This document shows positions 51,513 through 61,700 of a DNA stretch of 64,000 nt, piece after piece. Source of the DNA: Ancylostoma caninum. Lineage: Eukaryota; Nematoda; Chromadorea; Rhabditida; Ancylostomatidae. A program made the position numbers and the translations under genes. The notes below the pieces were generated by a model. The model worked only from the letters and a program-made list of their open reading frames with translations, did no database searches and had not been told where the DNA came from. The stretch is from NCBI GenBank assembly GCA_037903475.1, contig JBAJFG010000336.1:434001-498000 (forward strand), in the 5' to 3' direction. Every line of letters starts with the position of its first letter. Within the stretch, counting starts at the first letter, position 1.

Positions 51513-51980
51513 CCCACTGGCGACCGCGCGGCTCACCGTTGAGCCGCGCCCCTATTATCAAGTACTGGACCCTATTTTCGAGCTATTTTATAGTAGTATT
51601 TCCATGTAAAATGTGTACAGTACTTCCTAAAAAGGTCTAAAACAACTGTGGTTCAAGAAAGAGTTCTCCTTTATTGCGACAAATACATGAAAAGGATCAG
51701 ATTTTCGATTGCTGGACATTTTTTGTGTAGTGGATGGAAATCCACTACACAAAAAATGAAATGAAAAAGGAATCCAAAAGCGATTAGATTCTTCCTTTTT
51801 TTTGGTCCGATGATACTAGTAATCTTCTGGAACTAGATTTCAAATTATTTCTGCAAAAAGATCTGTTTTAGTCCTAATTATCTTATCGTAACGGTGTGGA
51901 ACTCCGCGGGCACCGCACTCTTGGAAGGGGCGTTGGTCCCACGCGCAAGACACGCAAAAATGGGCGCGGTCGTCAATAGG
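51513..51980. mobile_element. piggyBac-like MITE, 468 bp
   Basis: TTAA occurs at 51509-51512 and 51981-51984. The ends are CCCACTGGCGACCGCGC and, in complement, CCTATTGACGACCGCGC. A TTAA target site and these GC-rich ends fit a non-autonomous piggyBac element. Inner sequence is AT-rich and non-coding; it includes a perfect palindrome around TTTTTTGTGTAGTGGATGG at about 51718-51760. Confidence 0.8.
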
Positions 51981-53549
51981 TTAAGGGGACACATCATGTG
52001 ATGCTGTTTTGGTCTGTATGTGTTGCATGCTGCTATGTAGCAAAAATTAGTTCGAAATCTCCACCAACAGAGCTATATTCGAGGTCCGATTCATCTGGTG
52101 TGCTCGGAACGCTCACGGAAGGTAGATCACAAGAAGATGCGGGAAAATGTCCCGCGCGAAGAAGGGGGCGTGAGAAGCTCAGTCTATCTTCATTTCGTCT
52201 CACTCAGGTTGTGCGCAAAAGCCCATTCATTCGTGATCCAAAATGTGTTTAGTTACATATTGCCATTGGCGCAAACTCCTTGTATGTAGATTGGCAGTGT
52301 CGTATCTTTTCTCCTGAAGAAGAGTTTCGGATTTTGTTCTCATACCCATAAGTTGAATACTTTTTGAGATCGCATTTTCAGAGAAGAAGAAGAAGAAAGC
52401 ATCATCCCAATATTTTATTCTCATATTTCGTTCTCACGTTTTGTTCTCATCGCGTCAGATCAGGCTGTTGCATTGCTGAATTGAAGTTTGTCATGTTTGC
52501 ATAAAATTTGCATATTCGCATACTCGTGTTCGTTACTGTTTTCGTTAATAATGAAGAGTTTTATTACCCGAGTCTGAGGTTGTTGGCGCCCGGTTAAAGG
52601 CATGTTATTCTCGAATCTGTCTACGCTGCTTATTCGTTGTGTGTCATTGGATTTGGGAGAAGCCTATTTGAAATCGCGCGACCGCGTGCAGTCAGAAGAT
52701 CGAGAAGATCAGAAGAAAGAAGAATTGCGGGACCGATCAAGTGGAGGCGACCGGATTTAGTAGTAGGATTTCCTTTATAACCATTTCTCCTACTTTATTC
52801 GCTTTTTTTGTAAAGTTTTCCTACCTCCTCTTTTGTGTAAAGTGGGTCTTTACTGGGTACACCCCCCCCCCTTTGTGTTAGATTAGGGAGCTCTTAACTG
52901 AACCACCGCTAAACATACTCTTTTTCTCTGATCCCGCACACCTGGCAAGACGTGATAAGTGTCGGAACGCAGCTCCACTTCCTCGTCCTCAGCACCGGCT
53001 GATTGAATGGCCCATTTTTCCGCTTCATTGTCATACTGGCTTCCTTTCAAAGTTGTAAGCGAGTCGTCAGTACCTTCTTCATAATTCTTTCTCTCGAAAG
53101 ATGCTCGATGAGAGTTTTGAATACCGCCAACTATTTTTGTGTGTCGTATTTCTTCTGAGCCTCAATAGCCCGCTCTTCCGTCCTTTTTGCTGTTATCTCG
53201 GCTACTCTTAATGTGTTATAATGCATTGTGGACAGCTCTACTCAATATAGCGTGTATTTGGAGAGGAGATGAAATAAGTGGGTTAGTACTAATGTGTGAA
53301 TGAATGAGAACCAGTCGGAGCTTACGAGAAGATCTCTCTGTGAGGCACATGCCCTACCACTATCTGTACAGGCCAGGACCCCGATGCAGAATTGGAGGTC
53401 GGGTGATCCTATACTCATGAGTTTGATTCCCAATGGATAGTAGTTCGGTGCAGGCAACGTCTCATAGGGGTAACATGTTGATACGTGAAATATAAAGGTT
53501 GAATTTGGGATTATTGACAAGTTAATTAATATCACTGAAACATCCGGAC

Positions 53550-55326
53550 CAGGGCTGTGCGCTACTAAGGTAACAAATTAACGCATTAACGCATAACGGC
53601 CATATTTGGCTTAACGCAACGAAATAACGAATTAGCGGAAACCCCCAAAAATCCATTGGGATCTATTTCGTTAGTGGACAATGTAGTATCTGAAAGGCTT
53701 ACTCTTCTCGCTTTATACATCTTTCTCGCAATGAACATCAGATTATATGCGTAATCACGACGATAGTCAAATATGATCTGCAGTAAGGCACCTAAGCTAT
53801 GGCGGTGGTGATAGTTGTATAATTATTGAGTTAAATATACTAATGAGAACTTTCATAAAACTGCAAATATTTTAGGAAGTGGATGAATACCTTCCGCAGA
53901 AGCCATTATTCTCTATTATTTTTCCCCGGGAGTATTGGAGGAGCGATATTAAAGGCAGGGGCCACCTCGTTGTGCCTGTTGGAACTTACAACATATCCTA
54001 GACTTCTCGCCATGTCGGTCCTAGGAATGTACATCAACAGGCTCAAAAACGACGAAAGCCTCGTTTTCGAAAGGGTCGAACTGGCTACATTTTTGGAGCC
54101 CGGAGGCGGATCGCTCCAAGCAGTGCTGGCTGCGTGCCACGCCTGCAGCGCTGGACAACGAGTTTTGGCGTGTTCAATCGATAAGATCAACGGCTTCACA
54201 TGTCAACTCGGGTTGGCAAACTGTTACAGACCCGTCCTGAAAGACGGGTTTATAGACCATTCTAAGACAATTTATGTATACCATTGGAACCACCGTGTCG
54301 AATAGATACAGAATCTCCTGCTTGTTGAACCACGAAAATGAGGTGGACCCCTTCCTTTAACACCTCGAAATCCCCTCATATCAAAATGCTGGCGTATAAA
54401 TACCTTCCCCCACCGCCAGCTGAGTGCGAGAATCTCTGTCAACAGCAGGCTTCATTATGTTGGATACAACAACCAGGTTGACTGTAGAAAACTTAGTAAA
54501 ATTGCTCTTTTTGCACCATAGCATACTTATACTAGGATACTGAGGTACCCCTAAGCGCCTTGTCCTTCGAGTCTCTCACTTTCTCTTGTAAAGCCTAGGG
54601 ACTTAAAGGCTGTACCCACCATAGTTCTCGTAGATTTTGAGTGTTTAGGTCTCTGAATAATGGCTCTAACAAACCTACATAACTTGCACCGTCGTAGACA
54701 TCAGCATTATCAACGTCGAAATATAGGAGCCTAGATAGATAGCCGTCTATCCCAGGATGAGTTGTTGCATGAAGGGCGAACTATAACTGCCAACTCGGCC
54801 ACTCTTTCCTCAAGGCCCGAAACGGTGTTTTCAGACTCGCGTTTTCCGCAAAATTGATTAGTGTATTCGTGTTCACCAACGCAGGAAACCTAGAATCACA
54901 GCTAAATCTAGACGACCAAATTAAGGCGCCGCCTTTAAGGGTCCTCCTCCGTTCTTATTGTCAAAGATTTAGTGTGGAAAATGTGAAGTAAAATAACTCA
55001 ACTCCTAGCTAAAGAATCTCATCCATTTGACTTTCTTTTATTGGTTTGACGACATGTTAGTTTTTTTTCTGAAGAGAAATTATCCTTTAAATGGTTCCAT
55101 CTTGATACACCAGTGCCAGAAGAATCTACAGCTTATTTGCTTTTAATATCAGTCAGGGAACTCGACTGCTTGTTCAAGCTGATGAAACGTATCAAAATGT
55201 TCGAAAGTCCGTCTTCTAACGAACTAGTGGATTACCGAATTGATTAACGCATTAATGCGTAACGGCCATATCTGGCCTAACGTAACGGATTAACGAAATC
55301 TGATTTTTTTCTAACGAACAGCCCTG
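53550..55326. mobile_element. hAT-like element, 1777 bp
   Basis: Ends are CAGGGCTGTGCG and, at the right, ...CAGCCCTG, with an 8 bp flanking repeat ATCCGGAC/ATCCGGAT (7 of 8 match; 53542-53549, 55327-55334). Subterminal blocks with ATTAACGCATTAACGCATAACGG-like sequence (broken here by differences) occur near both ends. These are hAT features. No hAT transposase was recognised, so it looks non-autonomous. Confidence 0.85.
53883..54305 (+). CDS. Unrecognised 140-codon ORF inside the hAT element
   Basis: The longest open frame in the element. The protein has several Cys (AACHACSAG, ACSIDK, TCQLGLANC), a GGAILKAGATSLCLLELT stretch and no motif I know. No splice sites are needed. It could be a captured host fragment, part of a lost cargo gene, or chance; an overlapping 97-codon minus frame weakens the case. 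Confidence 0.3.
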   Translation: MNTFRRSHYSLLFFPGSIGGAILKAGATSLCLLELTTYPRLLAMSVLGMYINRLKNDESLVFERVELATFLEPGGGSLQAVLAACHACSAGQRVLACSIDKINGFTCQLGLANCYRPVLKDGFIDHSKTIYVYHWNHRVE

Positions 55327-55936
55327 ATCCGGATCCAAGCTCTTGTGCCAACACTGGCCCAAAGGTGTAAGAAAAATTGAGATGTGAAAGGTATTGCTTC
55401 CACACATCCGAATGGAGAATTGTGGGAAAACCTCCTCCACCCGCCCATGTATTATAGTAATTGCTTATCCATAACTCTTACATACAGTGTAAAGCATAAC
55501 GATATGAAAAAGCGACCCTCAATGCGACCCCCCTCGTCCAACCCCCACCTTTTCACGACCCCCCCCCCCCCCCCTGTTTCCTCCGTACACTGAGCAGTTT
55601 CAAGGAAGAAGACACAAAAGGAACGCATGATAAGCACAAAATTAGGACTAAAACACCCTTGAAGTCGATGTGCTTTCTTATCCGATCGCACTAGACTGCC
55701 AGCAAGAACGACGATGCCTGCAGGGCCCGCCAGTTTGTTTAAAGCTAGGGTGAATTAGACATCGTGCTGAAGTTCTCTGACTCAAAATCAGCAGGTGATT
55801 TTCGACATGACCATAGAGGACGACATCTCTATCTTTTGCCAGAGTTTTAATTTTCCAGGTCTTCATCTACTTTGGGGGGCCTCGATGGGAAAATTGACGA
55901 ATTTCCCATTGATTTTCCATCTAAATATGAATATAT
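55327..55936. other. Spacer with foldback-element fragment
   Basis: About 55690-55930 is a partial copy of the arm and spacer of the element at 37951-39150 (GGGCCCGCCAGTTTGT, GATGGGAAAATTGACG). A C-run of about 15 lies at 55560-55574. No gene seen. Confidence 0.55.
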
Positions 55937-57450
55937 GTGAGTGAATTATGGAATCTTAGCTTCAATATAGGTGCCAAATTTTCGATTTTTGTTGGTTTTA
56001 TCATGAGCAATTCCTTGACTCTAAAATACAAAAAGGGCTTTCTGCAGCTGTATGAGATTGGAACAATTGGCGCCTGCTGTCCCAAAGCAAACCAAAAATC
56101 TTCATTCTTTACACTATTATTTCATCTTACCAATTTTTTAAGTTACAACTGTGAAAATTCGCATTTTTAGTATCCTAATATTGGCGTAGCTTTCGTTCTC
56201 CACCAAGTAATTTGCAGCCATCTGGCACCTATCCCAGTCCGCTATGTTGAGAGAGCATAGTATAATATTTCTCATACTTACACTAAATGTGCAACCTATT
56301 TGTGGTGTACTGACCTGGAACTGACATGGACCGTGTACGCCAATAGTTCCAAAGGCAGTTTTGGCATTTTGCCTTTAGGACTGTGCCGTATTTGATGTGA
56401 CAATATATCCCTTCGGCACTTTGCCCCACAATCAGTTGTTGGCTATGTCAGCTACTTTTCTTGTTTATTAGCTTCTTCGCTCGCTCATGTAGGTCACGAT
56501 TGGGTGAAATGATATTTAGGACTCTACGGGTCAATGTTGCGAGAATTAATCTAGTACAATGTGTGGCTCAGTTATTGCTCTTTAATAATAAGCGTTTGTG
56601 GTCATCTTTTAACTTATTAAGAACTGTCCTAAGTCCTTAGACTCTTTGAGACATTCTCCGAGGTGAATATAAGTAATTATGAGTGGTAGTAATAGCAATA
56701 AATTATGAGTGGTAGTAATAGTAATAATGTAAGTACTATAAGTGCATGCATGGTATGGTATGCATGCACTTATAGTACTTACATTATTACTATTACTACC
56801 ACTATTATTATTATTATTATTATTATTATTATCATTATTATTATTATTACTACCATTATTACTATACTATTATCATTGCTACTATTACTAGCATGCCCAG
56901 GTTTCAAGATAAGAGAACGTGGAACTTACTATAAGTAATAATTCTGAGATTGTATGAATTTTTTTGTGCTTTTAAATTGCCTTGTCTGCAGAGATACATG
57001 AGTATTTTTGTGGTGCTTGCACTGATTTTCTATTTTCAACAATGTTACAGGGAGGGAAAAACCCCTCTTTCACTTTGAGCTAAAAATAGTAAATAAAAAA
57101 GTAAAGTGTAGGGTTTTTCAACGTAGCACACTAGGCAAGTGCCAGATGGTTGCAAATTACTTGCTGGAGAGCGAAAGCTACGCAGGCATTAGGATACTAT
57201 AAATGCGAATTTTCACAGTTGTCACTACAAAATTGGTAGATTTGCAGATTTTCACGGAGTTGTGGTAATGATGTGAAAAATGAGGATTTTTGGTTTGTTA
57301 TGAGGCAGGAGGAGCCAACTGTTCCAATCTCGCACAGCTGCAGAAAGCCCTTTTTAACTTTCAAAGTCAAGAAATTGCTCATGATAAACCAACAACAATA
57401 GAAAATTTGGCACCTGTGTTGAAGCTGAGACTGCATATGTTCTCACTCAC
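55937..57450. mobile_element. Foldback element with ~300 bp inverted arms
   Basis: Arm 55937-56228 is the diverged inverted copy of 57139-57450. Shared blocks include GCTTTCTGCAGCTGT, CCAAAAATC, CAACTGTGAAAATTCGCAT and AAGTAATTTGCA. The 910 bp spacer is non-coding and contains the hairpin at 56708-56803 and an ATT microsatellite. Confidence 0.8.
56708..56803. repeat. Perfect hairpin: 44 bp arms, 8 nt loop
   Basis: Arm 56708-56751 (AGTGGTAGTAATAGTAATAA...) is the exact reverse complement of 56760-56803; the loop is GGTATGGT. An (ATT)n microsatellite follows at 56804-56865. No gene context suggests a microRNA, but the stem is unusually perfect. Confidence 0.92.
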
Positions 57451-57796
57451 ATTTCTGTAGTACTACAGATGCGTGAAATTAGCAGTTTCGAGAAAAATCA
57501 AGAACAAATTTGGCTTCTGCAAAGGCTGCACTGCAGCACTGCAGAAGAATTCATGGTCACAGCTCAAAGATATGGCCGAAATGCTTAACGAAGCTCTGAC
57601 ACCAATTCGGTTCCTCACACATGAAAATTCGAAAATGTGGGGAACAGCACTTATTTCTGCTAATTTCTTGTAAAATTTGACACAGTGTTTATGCAGCACT
57701 CACCTTCTACCATCCAAACCCACTAAAATATTCATCTTTCGTACATATTTACATTGGAGAAACATGAGCATCAGTCTTTTCAATTGTAGTTTATTA
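57451..57796. other. 3' flank of zinc-finger copy 2
   Basis: Contains the dispersed repeat shared with 37715-37795 and the start of the duplicated block shared with 39190-39340. No gene seen. Confidence 0.5.
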
Positions 57797-58707
57797 CATG
57801 GTGCGCCATAAGTTCTTGCACACCATATTTAGTATCACAGCAGCAGCGGAATTCAACATAATGGCATGACCTCTATGGCCACACTAGGCTAACTCAATAG
57901 CAGCATAAATAACCTATGAGATCGGGAATTTATCAACATTTGCTTTTGTGGCAGCTCAAAGTCGAGTGGGAGGCGCACCTATCGTGGCACGGTTGTATTT
58001 CTTGTATGAATCCTTCCAAAGCTTAGCCTCAGCTTTATGACACGAGCTCATACTTCTGTATAATGTAGCCCTAGATTTGCCCTTCAACACCGTTAGCATG
58101 CAACAGTTGATCGGATTCAGATTAGTGCTGCATGAAAGTTAGATCTCAGCACAGGATTTCCTCCGCGCACCACTTCAGTAGAGGCGCTTGCTCCATGAGC
58201 AGATTTTGAGTCTTACTGCGACGTTACGCTTGAGCTGTGCAGTATTAATTTAGTGCAGCAAGGCCTCTTCTCACCTAAAATGCTGTTCAAATAAGACTGA
58301 GCTTGACGTTGGTGTTGTGGACCACAAAAATCTTAGAAAATTTGCTCTAACCAGGCATCTTTTTAAAAACCTGATGAAATTCTTGAAGGAAGAGAGAAAA
58401 CGGAATTCCGTTCTCACCTCAGAATTCTCCTATGATTTCTATATTTACACCATCTTTCTGATGAGAATGGAACAGCTCTGTCTTGAAAAGTGCTAAGATG
58501 ACATAGTGCCTCCGTGCCGTGATGGGTGCGTCTCCCACTCGACTTTGAGCTGTTACAAAAGCAATTGTTGAGAAATTCCCGATCTCATAAGTTGTTTAAG
58601 CTGCTATTGAGTTGGCTTAGCGTGGCCACAGAAGTCACGCCATTACATTGAATTCCATTGCTGTAGTGGTACTAAATATGGTGTGCAAGAACTTATGGCA
58701 CACCCTA
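57797..58707. mobile_element. Tc1-like MITE (911 bp) with long inverted ends
   Basis: The ends share GCCATAAGTTCTTGCACACC in opposite orientation, and the inverted arms extend to about 190 bp. TA flanks both sides. Copy 1 of the zinc-finger gene has the empty site (ATTACAAC at about 39300), so the element entered copy 2 after the duplication. No transposase found. Confidence 0.85.
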
Positions 58708-58784
58708 TACAACATGAAGACAGGCAGCTATGAAAATTCCACGCAGATGTTCAGAGTCAAAACTTTCAGTGATTCAATCGCTAT

Positions 58785-61700
58785 TTATACCCTATTGATA
58801 TGTTCTTGGAACATGGAAATAAGTTCTCTCGTTGCTTTCTCCAGCTGATCGACTCTCGAGGCGATATCATCTCTGAAAACCAGTCGTTGACCCAATGAAT
58901 CGCTGCTAGACAAGGAACTCTATGTAACCTACCGGTCAGCAGAGGTTTGCCATTCCAGGGCGAGAAGTTGATGGAAAAGCTGCGAAACTGCTGTCCTCAT
59001 GTGTTGGCAGTCGTTGGGCATATTAAGGTAGATCCATGCTGTGCAGTTCTCCACCAGGAACAAGACCTGAACAACTCTAGGAAATGCAGTACTAGGAAGG
59101 CACGGGAAAATTGAGATAGGCTCTACCGTCTTTCTTAAATGGTTCAGTCTGCATCGTTCTGATTTTAGTGGGAAGGATCTTGCCACACTCTTGTTAAACT
59201 GCTCTATCTTTTGTGTGCTGAATCTCTGGATTCTCGCCTCCGTGCAGAGCTTAAATCATAACAGATTTATTTTAAAAACCTGAACAAACCTGAACAAAAA
59301 AACCCGAACATTTAATAGGCATATTTCAGAAATATGTGCACATATTAGGCATAACTTTAGTAACAAAATTAGTAGGTTTCCTTATTTCCCGTTACTGATG
59401 AGTGAAGGAGGAGACCTACTTCCATGTTCAGTTTTCGTATAAAGTTCATGCATAAAACGAAAACTGAACAGACATTAATAATACGAGAGCTCCACTTAAC
59501 TTTAGGATTAATTCGATTTTGAAGTTACTGAACATAATCATACTTTACTTACCATCGCGAAATCCTTTCTAATGAGTCGTTTTCCTGGGACCGCTCTTGT
59601 AATTCGCAATCTCTAGAAAGAGTTTTTTTAATGAAAAAAGACCAATGTTTATCCATGTAATAATGGAAAATCCAGGTAGCTTTAACTTACACATTCATCG
59701 CAATATTCAATATCACTGGCCAGAGCGATAATGTGTTTTCGCATTCTAGATGTAAGAACAGGATCGTAACCATGCAAGTGGCGATATGTACCATCGTCAT
59801 AGTAATGCCAGATGCAGCGTGGACAGCGCAAAGGGGTCTTAAAGCCGTTTTCTACCTAAAATAGCGGTTGCAAACTTGAGATCTGATCAACTGAATGGAG
59901 TGGACTCTAAAATACTTATAGACGAACATGGAAAACAGAATCACAGTCACAACATAGTCCTAGATTCTCCTCTCCCGTCTTCAAATAATACTTATCGAAA
60001 AGATCTGGAAACAAAGAAGAATTTGAGAGAAGAAACATGTTGTTATACAATAGCTGAAATAATTTTTACGAAAAGAGCACACTAGCAATAATTTATTGAT
60101 AATGCCTACATAGCTTCTAAGACCTCTCCACACTCGTAGGTACCGTCCCAACTCAGAGTAGTTTTTTTAGAGTCTTTCATCAGAGGAATCTCCAGAAGCT
60201 TCAGATGACAGTGATATACACGAAAGATAATTTGATCCAATTGATTTTGTTAGAAGTTACACCTGAAAGACTTGCAGTACTCACAGCACTGTTGGTATTG
60301 AACGGACCCTACTTGAACATTGTAGTAAGATTACGAGTGCAACTCTAGCACCAACTGCCAGAGGAAATTGGAATTATTTGATTTTAAAACGAGTTTGACC
60401 GGTTATCATGCGAAAATTCTGCCTACAGCACTGATGTCCATAGGTGCGATAGTCCGAGCCAAGGCTCAGACCCCTTTCACTTTGGCAGGGGGCCAATAGA
60501 CCCCCTTCACCAAACCAGTTACAGAAGACAAGGAAGTGAAGAAATCAAAAGTTTAGTAAAGTGAAACTGAACAAATTCAATGATAGAGGATCGATTCTAT
60601 TTCTGTGCATGTGAATAAAGGAGTCAGGAATCGAAATGACGTTAGTGTTGAATGGAGCGCGCAATGTGACCATTGCCGCAGACAGGGAAAATGACGAGCG
60701 AATTTCTATGTGAAGGATAAAGAATTAGATATGAGTGAAGGGTATCTGATTGAAGCTTAAACCTAATAGAGTTTACATGTTAGAAGTGGGAAGCGATAGA
60801 TGGCATGTTTGCGGAGAAATTTTTGAACACATAAGGGTATGAAAAACATAGCATGTATGTTTCTAAGATCACTATGGAAAAGTTCGTGAACTAACCGAAA
60901 AGAGGATAGTCCTTCACAAATTGCAAAGATTTTCTCTTCATTTTCATATATGACGTGTGACAGTTAGTGTGAGATGAGCAGGCAAAAAAGTAGCACCAAC
61001 AGGACGGTCGAAAACTCTACAAATTAGGTGTTTTTCAAAGGATTTCGTCTTGTGTTTCCGGGAAGTGGTAAGTATTTACATGTATACATACTAGAATAGA
61101 TGCGCTTTCCGCCCATATACGAATGTATGGGGGAAACCCTTTTCTGGTTGAAAAATAGGGTGGGTGAGCCGAAACAACGGGGCATTGTCGTGCTCGTTGT
61201 TAGACAAATGGCGAGATAGTGCGATGAGGGAAGAGAGGCGCGCGCATGGGATGAGAATCGCTTCAGAAACATTCTCACCCCCCTTCACAGAAAAAGACAC
61301 GCAACCACATGAAACGAGATGTGGTTTAACAGTTAGGGGATTGGAGGAGGAGGACGTAGATACCCTTCACTCCTAAGTTTCAGTTTTAGGAATAAAGCTG
61401 TAATATACAAAAATAGCTCAAAAGCAGGTGTAATTTCAGTATCAAATTTTTGTATGTAGGAGAGAAGAGATGTTGTGCAGTTGTGTATGTATGAGTGGAC
61501 CATATCATGAAGGTGTGCTGAGGACTATCTTCATTCATGTAATCAATGGCTGTCTCCTCATTTGAAAGCAGTATCCTAGAGCATCCGCAGCACGATAGCG
61601 ATGACTCATCGCTATCGTACGGTTTCATGAAACTGTTGAGCGGTGTGGGGTATTACATCAATGGATAGGGCATTGACACTTACTTACCAATACCACAACT

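Larger units (their letters stand above)
46321..53549. other. Gene-poor stretch, mainly repeats
   Basis: No gene could be assigned. Seen: a GC-rich direct repeat of about 65 bp at 46420-46560 (GCGGGCCT-C-GCGTGCCATATT); a tRNA-like segment at about 47500-47575 (GGATGGCCGACTGGATAAAG then TTAGAATCC); a 94-codon + strand frame at 48456-48740 of unknown nature; G-runs at 49543-49553 and 49728-49738; and a 74-codon minus frame at 51039-51263 (start MTTTRVQVHADSAMQRLV) that could be a lone exon. The elements at 49085 and 51513 are listed separately. Confidence 0.5.
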
